Assembly (NCBI RefSeq): GCF_932526225.1
Contig: NC_064040.1
Span: 5,205,681 to 5,269,680, forward strand
From: Nematostella vectensis
Taxonomy: Eukaryota > Cnidaria > Anthozoa > Actiniaria > Edwardsiidae
Length of the DNA: 64,000 nt
Direction: 5' to 3'
Shown here: piece after piece, positions 44,636-56,296 of the stretch
How positions within the stretch are numbered: the stretch's first letter is position 1
How the letters are laid out: each line of letters starts with the position of its first letter
The notes under the pieces: model-generated
What the model was told of the DNA's origin: nothing
Database searches by the model: none
What the model saw: the letters and a program-made list of their open reading frames with translations, nothing else
Translations under genes and position numbers: made by a program

Positions 44636-44821
44636 GGCGTTGGAGTTTTTCATTCGGCGAGAAAACCCCAGAGTTGTTTTTGCAGTCATTTTGAAAAAAA
44701 AAGGACGCGCAGGAGTGGGGCGAGCGGGGAACAATCATCGGCTCCTCAGCGTCCGTATTTTTTAAAATGGCGGCCAAAGCGAACTCCGGGTTTTCTCGCC
44801 GAATAAAAAAACTCCAACGCC
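44636..44821. mobile_element. MITE with about 40-bp inverted repeats and TA target site
   Basis: Both ends read GGCGTTGGAGTTTTT inward, followed by ATTCGGCGAGAAAACCC, with small differences, and are flanked by TA at 44634-44635 and 44822-44823. Internal 186 bp non-coding. Confidence 0.75.
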
Positions 44822-45236
44822 TACTAGTAGGATACGTTTATACCATTTTAAATAAGGTTGCAATTGGAGAATCCTTTTGTCGTAACCCGGAGTGGGTCAT
44901 GGGCATTAAATAAACGAACAAATATGTCGGAAATAAAACAAGAGAGCATAAGATCTTATGCTCTCTGGATAAAAGCAATAATCAAGATTTGAAATTCCTT
45001 AGTTTTTGGTGCGACATTCACAAGTACCGAAATTCTGCCATTATACGTTACCTACGAACCACTGCGTTCTACAACACAAGGATTCTCGAGAGCAACTTTA
45101 TTAGAAATAGATGTAAAAATACAACAAAAACACCTCTGTCAGTTGTTCATTAAAGTCAGATAATATATTTTTATTATATACATACTGATAAATACTCACT
45201 GAAAACATATTTAAATATTTTGTTCGTTCACTGGTA

Positions 45237-45598
45237 CATACCTGTCAACCTCCGAAAAACTCAAGGCTTGAAAAGTGTTTGGGGGGAGGGGTGGGGTATA
45301 TTCATTTTTAGGGGAGGGGTGGGTTTAACCTCGCAGGCGTTTGCCGTAAAGAAGGCTTTGCGAACAAATCCACTTATAGATCTCACGAGGGTGTCAGATA
45401 AATTGCGCTGCGCAAGGGAATTATTGTTTTAAATATTTAAATAGAAAATAGGCAAAATGACGATTTTCTATAGAGTAATTTTTCGGAAGCGATAAAAAAC
45501 GCTAAAAAGCGGGAGATTTGATGCTCAACGCGGGAGAGCGGGAGAAGGGGTACAAAATCTTGAGACTCCCGCCTAATGCGGGAGAGTTGACAGGTATG
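45237..45598. mobile_element. MITE with CATACCTGTCAAC ends
   Basis: Inverted ends CATACCTGTCAACctCC and, reverse complemented, CATACCTGTCAACTCTCCC, flanked by the direct repeat CTGGTA (45231-45236 and 45599-45604). The interior has G-rich and CGGGAGA motifs and no transposase. Confidence 0.75.
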
Positions 45599-45984
45599 CT
45601 GGTATCAGCAAATCAGAGGCGCGAAGGATGTTTTTTCACCGTGTAGAAATGTCGTTCGCGGTTCTGATTGGACAAACGATATTTTTTCACTGCACTTGAA
45701 TTGCTTCAATCCCAACGCATCAACGAGTGCATAAAAATCGTACAAGCATTTTCCACTTAGTAATTTATTTATTTCTTAGATGTCGAGATTTTAGAGATTA
45801 AAAAGTGCACTTCTTTTGTAACAGAGCTACAGTCTCGTGCGTGACATTAGCGAGACAGATTCATTTCAATGTAAGTTTCTGTCTGTCTTCATCAACTGAA
45901 CCGTCGAACAGCACAGTGTACCAACTCTGGCGCATTTGAATACATGAACAATAAATGATGAAGTAATGAATCGCCCCATGACAG

Positions 45985-46205
45985 GTAATCCGGAATCCGG
46001 AATCCATGAAAAAATGAGATATGGGATCCGGAATCCATGAAAAAATGAGATATGGAATCCGGAATCCACGAAAAAATGAGATATGGAATCCGGAATCCAT
46101 GAAAAAATGAGATATGGAATCCGGAATCCATGCTGCTGGAATCCGGAATCCACGAGAAAAAACCCACATGGAATCCGGAATCCACACACTAGGATCCGGA
46201 ATCCA
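45985..46205. repeat. GGAATCCGGAATCCA satellite block with 31-bp period
   Basis: Copies of GGAATCCGGAATCCA alternate with gaaaaaatgagatat, giving a 31-bp period in the first half and a looser one later. Same family as the blocks at 37078-37200 and 37945-38005. Confidence 0.8.
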
Positions 46206-46269
46206 GAACCCTATTGGAGAACCTGTCATGGGGCGAAATGAAAATGCAGGCAGAAAACAGGTGTTTCAT

Positions 46270-49200
46270 GACTGAACAGCCGCTTTGCGCCTTTCAAAAC
46301 AAGTGAAGATGTATTTGGCTGTTCGAGCAGCATTAGACTTGGACGGATTGATAAGCGCCATAAAATGGGGCTTATCTAGTTCTTGCAATAATTCTTTCTT
46401 TTCTTTTCCGTACAGTTTGCAATCGATTAAAAAGTGCTTTTCATTTTCTTCCTTCCCGGGGCAAAAAGGGCAAAATCTCTCTTCTCGGAGAAAGGGCCGT
46501 TTGTATCGCCCTTTCTCTATCTCCTGTTGATGATCACTTATTCGTAATTTAGTTTAAGCAACACGGTGTTTTATGATTTTACATTCCAGCAGAAAATCCT
46601 CTAGCTTATAGTTTGATTTAAAAAGACGGAATGTTCTTAATTTATTCTTGGAATTGTTTCTTCTGTTGCTGTCATCATGAATCGTGCCATGGAAAGTTTG
46701 CGTTTCAAAATCTTTGAGGCGCATTTCAAAGGCAGAAATAATATTTTGGGTTACTTGCGCATCTATATTTTCTTGTGAATCCCAAAGCCATTCAAACCCG
46801 TTTGCGAATAAGGTTTCTTTGACGAGGCTACGCAAAGATACAGATCTCAAGAGACCCTCTGTGTACGCGTTTTTGGTCAATTCTACTATCACTTTGGTGA
46901 ATAAGTCTAAACCAATACTTTGTTGTGTTTTTATGGTTTCAATTCGTAGGGGGAATCGTCCCAATTCTGCCCTACAGGCACTGTTGGCTGCCCAATTGCC
47001 AACTCCCAGTAGCATTTTACAGAATTTTATTTGGACCTGTTCAATAGGATCACGCATTTCGTCATATTTCCCCTCTAGGGTCCAAAGCTCGCTTCCATAT
47101 AGTAAAGCTGGTTTCATAAATGAATCAAACAGGCGGATAGTGAGTGAAATATCTGAGCAGAAATTTTCGCCGAGGTTTCTTTTCAGGGAAAAAAGTGCTT
47201 TCAAAGCAGAACTTTTTAATTCCTGTTTCGCTGTATTGTACCTTCCGTTTGCGCTTAATGTGAGCCCGAGGTATTTGTATACGGTTACTATTTCTATTGA
47301 TTGTCCTTTCACGGTCAGCCTGTACCGTGAAAGTTTTTTCCCGTTTTTATTAAAAATGATCACTTTTGTTTTCTCGGTACTTATTTCTAAATCGTTTTCT
47401 CTACAGAAACTGTTCAAAATATCAAGCCTTCTTTGTAGGCCTTTTTCTGACGTAGAAAATAAAACAAGATCATCTGCATATAGGAGACAATTTAGAGGCT
47501 TATCATTGATACGTGTGGCGGCTGTTGTTATCTCGTTTTGGGAAAGGGCGAAATCACGGAGAAAGATATTAAAGAGGGTCTGCGACAAAACACACCCCTG
47601 TTTCTCATTATTGTTTTTGACGCGCGCCGTATCTTTGGAATACATGTCTTGTAGCACGGCGAGGAACCCGTTACTCCGATATCACTAAGCTTCCTAAAAA
47701 GTTTAGATCTATTAACCTTGTCGAAGGCTTTTTTGAGGTCCACAAAGCATGAGAAGAGAAAATTTTCTCGTTTTTTGGGTTTGCTTCGGACGTGTTTATC
47801 GACGAGGGACTTAATAATGAAAAGATTATCGCTAGTCCTAAAGTCTTGACTGAAGCCAGCTTGTCCTGGCTGAAAGATGTTGTTTGACTCGGCAAAAGTC
47901 CTCAGTCTGTGATTTAAGGTAAAAGTGAAAACCTTTCCTAAACACGAAAGAAGGGTTATCCCACGGTAATTTTCTGGGATATTTTTGTCGCCCCTTTTAT
48001 GAATGGGTACCAAATAACCCCTGGCCAAAACTGTAGGGAATTCCCCACTTTCCAGAATTTTGTTAAGAAGTTTAACTAATATAGGCAGCAGCGCACTGCT
48101 TATCGCCTTGATTACTTCATTTAGTATATTGTCGAGTCCGATATTTTTTAGACCTTTAACTACTTTCTCGATTTCTTGGGGAGTGAAAGGGAAGTCCAGC
48201 GGTCCTGTCTGTTGTTCGTCTACCCTATCAATGCCACTATGGTCACTGACCCCATCTTCTTGCTGGGTCGTTTCAACGCGAATCAATGATTTAAAATAAT
48301 CTTGGAAAGCTTCCGTGCTTACCGACACGTTGTTCCTTTTTCTATTTTTTCCGCAAATTTCTTTAAGATTTTTCCAAAAGCGTTTTTGGTCGGTTTAGTT
48401 GATCGCGCTCAGACGCTCGTTTTTATCTACGGATGGTCTTGCGATATATTCTTTCCTTCTGAAAAAGCAATGAATTTATGGATTTATCATTAGGAAATTT
48501 GCAAAAAAAAAAATTCCCAGTCCAACAAGGTTGGCTTTTTCTTGCCGGCATTCTCGATCAAACCACTTTTGGTTGGTCTGCCCCCGGTGCATTTTGGGCT
48601 TACTCGGGATTGGCTTAATTAACTCTGCTCTTGACGTGCATTTGGATATGATCTTATTTAATGAATGCACACATTCGTCAACACTATTTGATTATAACTC
48701 GTCATTTAAAAGGGTAGTACGGTCTATAGAGATGTCCTCCGAATTTATGATGTCTGCTGGATTGTTTCCTGCCTCCGTGTTCCAAACGCACGACGATTCG
48801 ACACGGGTAGCTTGCTTTTGTGATGATTCACTATCCGCAGAAAAATCCGTACTCAGTCCGAAAGAGATATGACAGTGATCCGAAAGATGAGGTAGTAAAT
48901 CGGCAACTTGTAAATAATTGATTTCGTTGAAAAAGTTTCTACTGCCAATGACATAATCTACAAGGAAGATTATAGAACCATTATATTGGAAGCACGTTTT
49001 CCGCCCTAGCCGATCACCCATCGTTCTTCCATTCAAAATACTTAGGTTATTTGAGATGCATGATTCTATTAGGTCCTTACCTCTACGGTCAGCAGTCTCA
49101 TCTTGGGATTTTCTACTCGGGATTGAAACAAGGCCGCAATCGCCTCCAAATTCATCTCCCCCTTCAAAAAGCAATTGGTCCTGCAATTGGCCACACCTTG

Positions 49201-49662
49201 CATTTTAAGTCACCTGAATCAAAATGTAGCCACGCTGCGAAAATTTCAATAATTCCACTTCAAGGTCGTCAAGATAATCGCTTTGTGTTTGCCTATCTGA
49301 GTTTTCTGGGCTAAAATAGACGGTTGCAAAAACGGTTGAAAAAAAGACTTCTCTAGTTTACACCAAATGGCGTTATTATTACCAGTTGGAATGTATGAAA
49401 TGCCTTGTTTAAGTTCTTTACGGAAATATACTGCAATACCTCCGTGTTGCTTTGTTCCCGATCTATGCCTGTATTTTTTATAGTAATTATAATTAGGAAA
49501 CTCAAAGTTTGAAAATTGTTCAGTTTCCACAACGCCAAAAAAGTCATGTGCAGAAAAAATATTTTGTACTTCGTGCAGTTGCAGTTTATTACCTAATTGA
49601 CGGGAACGAAGCCCGTGAATATTCCAGAAACTCCAGAAACCTACTCTAAGATTGCCTGGCAT
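46270..49662 (-). pseudogene. LINE ORF2: endonuclease-reverse transcriptase (several frameshifts)
   Basis: From the 5' end: an APE-type endonuclease start at 49662 (MPGNLRVGFWSFWNIHGLRS, GVVETEQ), continuing in other frames through 48692; reverse transcriptase at 48328-47528 (GDKNIPENYRGITLL, the palm Asp in CFVDLKKAFDKV); then 47657-46554 with the catalytic LLYADDLVLFS; and a C-terminal zinc finger at about 46500-46380 (CPFC...NEKHFLIDC). At least four frame changes interrupt it, so no protein can be made. Domain order fits CR1/L2-like or Jockey-like LINEs. Confidence 0.8.
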
Positions 49663-50159
49663 ATGCTAATTGTGTTGAAAAGTTAGTAGGCGGTGCCGGT
49701 ACAATATATTGATTTAACAGGGCCATTAACTGACCGAGTAACGGATTGTTTTGATAATCCGGTGTTTGGTGTAACGAGTTGTTAAATACCGGTGTAACTT
49801 GGTGAGGTGTATTCGTATTCTCTTGAGTGTGATAGTTATGCTGACCGGAGTTTGAATACATCACCCTTGACTTGATCCTATTGTCTCGATGAAGCGCTGC
49901 TGACTCCCTCAGCCCTAATGCAAAGTTTACGTTTGCGGCAAATATACGAGTACCGGTTCTGCTCAGGTGCAGGTTATCTCTATAAAATACCGTGTGATCA
50001 ACGTCCCCAATGTTAAACAGAACGACATTTGTATTGTCGACGAAACTAACGTCTCGATATTCTCCAATGGCGTACTTATTGTGGAGTCTTCTATTGAGCA
50101 AATTTATCATGCTGTTTTTGCTGTAATCGGACTTGTGCAGGATCACTCCCGATATTTTT

Positions 50160-52085
50160 ACTGGGATACCTGTGGTAGCCTAGTTGTAAAATGCAACTGT
50201 TTTTTTTTCGTCGTCTTTCTTAACAACGTGCATTATTGTGCAATGCCCAGGAAGTCCATGCACTATTGTGTGTGTATTTTTTTAGTGTACTTGCTCCGAC
50301 CTTACTCAGGCCTTTTTCTTACACGAAGTATCTATGCTAATCTAGCCTCCCCTCATTTCGTCATCGCTGGCCTAGTTACCGCAGAAGGAATGCACAGCTC
50401 TACACTGCAAACTCTGTCATGGTCGCCATCTTGGATTTTGTAATTCCACCTCTCAGATCATTGTTATTTGTGCAGTGGAAAATGCCAGATTCGCGATTCT
50501 ATTACTGTAAATTTCACCATAGCTTTATAAAAGCTTTTCTAAAATCAAACCTCTATCCCTCATTGAATGTCATTATATGTTTCCTGGTTAAAATTTGCAT
50601 TAAAAAAACTAGAAGTTAAGCTTATACGTTGTCTTCGTAGTGTTTTTGCGCCTGGTAGTACTTACTGAAATAATGTTCTAATTCCATGTCCGGTATTCTA
50701 TACCCCTCTCCTTTGTCTCCAAAAACTGTGTTTGCTAAAAAATATGAAAGCATAAATAGATATTTTTGCTTACTTTGCACGTAAAATAACAAATGCCGTG
50801 AACATTGAAAACAATTTATATTGTTATTATGGCTCAAATTTACCCCTTATCTTTTGCAAAATTCTACCAAAACGCTTTGCCTTTGGGCAGTAGAGAGCAT
50901 AACTAGCATAGAAAAGGCACATTCACGTACAGTTAGCATTGTAATAAAATTCAGAAAATTCTTTTTTGCCCTAATCAGTGTTATGATATGGCATTTACAA
51001 TGCAACTCAAGATTATATATATATCTTTATTAATTCAAAGGTGGTGATTGCAGAAAAATCTGAGTTTCTTGTGCCATTCATGTCTTAACACAGTGAAAAG
51101 CTTCATGTGATGGAGGAAAAGAACAAAGATTAGACCCTTTAAATGAACCCAGTGATTAGTCATTTGTTAACAATGTCACAAACCAGTAGAGTAATACTTA
51201 GGTATGGTTAATAATGCAACAAATGATTGTTTATTCATTTAAGTAAATGCACTTTATATAATCAAACAGTGTTATAATCTAACAGGCTTAGTCGGAGTTC
51301 TTCAATACATTGTTTGTACCATTGACCTATTTCTGCAAATAACCTTTCCATAGACTGTTTGTTTTTAGGATAATAGAAGGAGCAGATTTTGGTGCCACAA
51401 TTCGTTTGCACAAATGATTGGCTCCTGCTATTACTCTTCTAATTTTGCTAGAAATTCAAATTTTGAAAGAACAAGTAAAGTAAGTAAGACTCCCCATCGA
51501 ATTCCCATTAACATCAGCATAGGACAATGATTGAAACCTAATGCTGCTAATGGTTCCCATTTCACACAAGTAGATCGGAAAATAAGTATACCTAATGAAT
51601 GAAAAAGTAAAGATTAATATTGACACTAGATAGAAGAATACAATGAAATGCAGAACCCTGCTAAGTCGAACTCGACTCGAATTCCCCGCTAACTCGAACT
51701 ATATTCACTTTCCCTTGGACCTAATTTCGAGTCATTTCTACTCTGCTAACTCGAATTCCCCGTTTCCAGAGTTCGAGTTAGCGGGGTTCTACTGTATGTA
51801 GCTGGCATGAGTCCCTGAATTCTTATGTAGTCTTTCCGATAGGAGATTTAGACTTAGTCACTGTTGTTTTGTATATTCCCTTGGTTATTCTAAATACTTG
51901 AATTATATCATAAGACATTCGAGTCCATTTACCTTTGTTTAATTCTCGGCACAAGTACACCATCACTGATGACAGAGACAAACTTTTTCAAAAGTTTCGC
52001 CAGTTTTGCAGTATCATTTATACGTCAAACACTGTACACGTCACAACACAGGAACCCCAACATTCCCCCCTCCAGGTATCCCAGT
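50160..52085. mobile_element. 1.9 kb TIR element inserted in the LINE ORF1
   Basis: Perfect 13-bp inverted ends ACTGGGATACCTG (50160-50172) and CAGGTATCCCAGT (52073-52085) lie exactly where the esterase frame breaks and resumes. No transposase frame inside. A target duplication is not evident on either side. It contains a smaller MITE at 51651-51794. Otherwise AT-rich and non-coding. Confidence 0.6.
51651..51794. mobile_element. pogo/Tigger-like MITE
   Basis: Right end, reverse complemented, CAGTAGAACCCCGCTAACTC; left end CAGAACCCTGCTAAGTCGAA with a short deletion. The inside repeats CGAATTCCCCG and actcgaa motifs. Ends of this kind (CAGTAGAACC...) are typical of pogo-group elements. Confidence 0.65.
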
Positions 52086-55000
52086 CAACCCTGCGCGCAG
52101 GGTCCAGTTACTTTACAGCCGTGCCATTTTGACTTCACTTCCTGAATGATTAGCTCGATGTTTTGCTCTATTTGGTTAATTGATGTATACCCACGGATGT
52201 CGTTTGTTCCAGTATGTATAAAGACCGATTCGTAGACCACATTATCATCCAGAGACTTCAGATATTCGAGGGTCTCTTTTGTGCCGCCTCTGACATACAC
52301 TTTTAATACAATGAGCGATCGACTTAGACGGTTTTCATTTATTCCCTTGATCATGGAGTCGCCTAAAGCCTTGGGCACCGGGTTGTTTTCCCGTACAGTT
52401 GTGAGTTCCTTTCCACGGTCCTCCTCTGTTGAACTTACTGATAGTCTCCGTGGCTGCTGAGAAATCTCAGACGAAACCTGCTCTTCAACGACCCGTTCCG
52501 GCGAAGATGTTGGTTTGTCCGGTGCTGTTGACGGAGCTGGTTCTTCGGCCTCGTTAATTACTGAGGTTTCAAGAAGTTCTAGGGACGTCTTTATGGTTCC
52601 GACTTTTTTTTTTTAGAGCGCTAATTTCCGAATGAAGTTTTGATATAGTTTTCTTAACAGCTTAAGATCCTTGACCTCCTCTTCATGCGCCTTGGCTAAG
52701 GCACTAATTCTTCCTTCGAACATTTGATCACACCACACTAATGCTTCCTTTGTTTTCATAATATAACGTGCTTCAAGCTCCTCGAGTTAACTACGGAAGT
52801 TTCCAGTTTGCTGATTAATAAGTTTTTCATCTAGGCCCTGGTTACAGACTTCTTGGCTGGCTTTAAATTCAAAAAGGTCATTGATTTTGTCTTCTAGACT
52901 TTGTATATACTTTTCTGATTGGTGTTCTTCCGTTCTTACGCGGAGATGTCATGTCAGAAGCCGCCATATTGTCTTCTTCCTACTCGACAGGATTTTGATC
53001 AGCGTCACCGAGATTATTTGGGTTCGGCGGAAGGCTGCTTCTAAGAAGTTCCAGCGCTTCCATAGCCTCGCTCTCTTTATATCTCTTATGACATCTTCCA
53101 CCTTGCCGAGATTTAAACTCCGCTTCGCAGTCTTGCCAAGTTCTTGCTACTCCAGCTTCATACTTTGAAGTCCAAACTGCTTCTACTCCGCTCATTTTGT
53201 TAACTAAGCCTACATTAATTATTGCTTTTGTGCCCTGCTAATGTGGGCTGAATCCTACGACCGCACTGCTAGCTTTAAAAAACATTTTGCACTGGATTTC
53301 ACAGAGCCGCCATCATCCTGTACTCCTGTCGAGTGGGGTGGTTCATACCTCCGACCCTGCGGGGTTGTGCAAAAACGAACGAGTGAGCGCAGCGAACGAG
53401 CTCGAACTCGTGAATAAAAACCGTACGCGCGCACTTTCCATGTAGTATGTATTCTCTATATATCGGACTGTAATGAACATGTATATTTTTTTCTCGGAGT
53501 GCTCAACCACCTACTACAAGAAGTGGTAGCAAATGGTCTTGGCGAGCATACAAACACGGTCATATTATTTGCATGTACGAGAAACTAAAAAATTTGGGAA
53601 ACATTTTGAAAAACATAAAAAAAATTTAAAAAAAAAACACAAACATAACTCCTAATTTTACTAGAGGATTTAGATATTGAGGTGAATGTGAACTGTGAGT
53701 GAAGCTGCTAGAAACCTGTTTGCTTTTGTTACATTAACGTAAGTGGTAAGAGTTGGGGCGGTTCGTGTCACGCGACAGATAGAAATGCACATGACTTCAT
53801 TAGAAGCTTACTAAGAAAGTTACTAAAATAATAAAAAAACGAGCATTCAAGCATTTCTCTTTTCAGAAATCGAGCATTGCGAGCACACAGAAAATGCGGC
53901 ATAATTTTGCAAGCATTTCGAAAATTCGAGGGACGAAGAACCCGGACTAGAGATTTTACCGAGTATGCCAACGAGAACAGCTACGGTAGGACACTATGTA
54001 ATTGATTTGAGAACTCAAAGTCGCACGTGGAAATGCGATCTATCGTATCTGGTATACTTTAGCCATACTCCGCAAAACCACGACGTGAAATTCCAAGCTT
54101 TGTATGGTCTTCTCTGGTGCAAGGTCTCAGACCATCTTAACCGTCGCTTTTGTCGTATCTTAAAACGCCAACCGCACCAGTCTACCTCTGGAGGGCCGAC
54201 GGGCCGACTTCTACTCACTTCTAATCTTTTTAATCTAATCATTCCTATACTTTTGGTTAAACATTTTGAGGTAAAAAGGAATAATTGCTAGCAGGAGAAA
54301 AGCAATAAGGTCGAGCTGTAGGAAAGAACCTAAAGAAAGCGGGCGAGAGAACCTCTTTGTGAATTTCGGTTGCGCTGTTCGGTACGACCGGAAAGAAGGA
54401 GGACCACCTGTATAAAATAATAATAATAATAATAATACAGTAATATATCATGCACAATTGACCTTGATTTACTTAAGGTGTTAACAACCCCCTCATTGTT
54501 CGTGTTAAGTTTTATGTTGATTTGAGAACAATAAAGAATTCCGCCAAATCCTGTCTATTGTTCCTCAAATTCATAAAAAACCAAAGCGATATGCAAAACA
54601 CAACAAACGACAAGTTTGACTTGTTGATACAATCTCAACCAGTTATCAACATCACGGAAGCGCACAACTCACTTCTGTGGTACCAAACGACACCTTCTGT
54701 AAGACTGAAGCTTTACTGGAATAACTTCAGTGCACGGCACTCATCGCACCAAACAGATCTTTTGTGACAAAGTGACAAAGTATAAAAAGAAAATTTTCCT
54801 GGACTTGGAAGACGTCTGGAAATAACTTCATGATCGTGGCAGCTGGTAACCCAGGTAAGAAATCATTTCCAGGAAGTTGTGTTTGTGATTAAATGCTCTT
54901 AGATGACTCATGGAGACCTGTTTTGCCTCTTAGAGGTTGTTCCAAATGGCGTGCCATGTGCTTTTTGACAGGGTATATCACAGAGTAACGCAGCGATATA

Positions 55001-56150
55001 GGACTATATGGTCGCTTTTACAAAGTCATGTCCAAGGGCTTTAATGTTGTTTATGAATTGGGCGACGTGTGTAGGGTTGCGTATTAAGATATTGACTATA
55101 AACTGAGGAGTTTTGAGTATGAGGGAAGCATCATGAGATGAAAGCGATAAAGATGGCTAGATGAAAGCGATAAAAGATGGCTAGACGCCATCTTGGAAAT
55201 TACCCAGTAGACCTTGGGAACTAGGTTTGACGGATAACGACTCTCTGAATAAATTAACCGAATAAACCTTAAAAAACCTTGTTAGTGCAAAAACAGCAAA
55301 TGTTATTTCAAAGACCGACCGCTTAGTTAGTGTAGCTATTGCACGATTAAATCTTCCTGCCAGTCGGTAGAATAGAGACCCATGGTATTAGCCAGAGTAA
55401 ACTAGTGGTCTATCATCAATTCTGCATTCTGATTGGTTGACCAAGATTGCTGCATTCTGATTGGCTGACTTTGGTTTTATCATAATATAGTACCACATTG
55501 TATATAGCCGCCCACTTGGTCAGGCCGCGCATGCGCTTGGGAGATAAGTAAACCCAGGCCTTGCGCGAAAAATTAACAGGAGCAAGGGGACTGAGTTAAA
55601 ACAGGAAGTTGACCATCCTTGGTGTTGGCGCACCTGCCCTGCGCCTTTAATAATAACAATGATAAATACATGCATTCGCTGATTTTGCACTGACAAAGTT
55701 TTTTAGGTTTATTTGGTTAATTTATTCAGAAAGTTTTTATCCGTCAAGCATTGATTGACGCACGATAAAAAAATAACAGAATAGCTAAGGAATTGACCAT
55801 GGAAAAAGATCAGTCACCAGCCCGTCATGTATCAAATAGTCGGTCCCTTGCCATCGGACGTGACTTAGCGGCGATTGATTGATTGATTGATTCGTTCTGT
55901 TACGCACTCTCATTCGTGTTTCCGCTGACCCACTGTTGCTCGCTGATGACGTCATGTGGCATGAAGCAGACGCACATATAGACGCATAATTTTACAGCTT
56001 TGTTGTGAGCTCCGTGAGTGAAAATATGAATCAGACCTTGTGTCGCCCAGCAATTTACCTTTATCTCAGTTACATGTTACGTCTTCACGAAAGTTTTCCT
56101 TTGCTGGGTGGATTTTTTAGATTGACAATTTAAGATGCCATGAGCGCTAA

Positions 56151-56296
56151 AAGGCTAAGTTCAAACGTCGTATCATCCATGAGCCGTATTCAATGCAAAT
56201 GCGTGCAAATTACAATTATACAATCGACTTGGTTCATTAGCATGCATTTGCATGGAATACGGCTCATGGATAAAACGACGTTTGAACTAAGCCTTA
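56151..56296. mobile_element. Snapback MITE
   Basis: Inverted arms of about 55-60 bp, starting AAGGCTAAGTTCAAACGTCG on the left and AAGGCTTAGTTCAAACGTCG on the right (reverse complement), share ATCCATGAGCCGTATTC and ATGCAAATGC. The loop is about 25 bases. The whole is a near-palindrome of 146 bp. Confidence 0.8.

Larger units (their letters stand above)
49646..53195 (-). pseudogene. LINE ORF1 with SGNH esterase domain, split by an insertion
   Basis: The 5' part (53195-52086) starts MSGVEAVWTSKYEAGVARTW and has a coiled segment in shifted frames, then the esterase N-terminus with the nucleophile block GDSMIKGI and the GTND block (52378-52085). The 3' part (50146-49646) carries DNLHLSRTGTRI, the D-x-x-H catalytic block. 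It overlaps the ORF2 start at 49662 by 17 nt, a normal LINE arrangement. Between the two parts lies the 1.9 kb element at 50160-52085. SGNH esterase ORF1s are known from CR1-type LINEs; their role is thought to involve membranes or RNP. Confidence 0.75.

Noticed and set aside
53965-54291. 108-codon plus-strand frame
   Set aside because: No recognisable motif, no splice support and an equally open antisense frame; left as unassigned.
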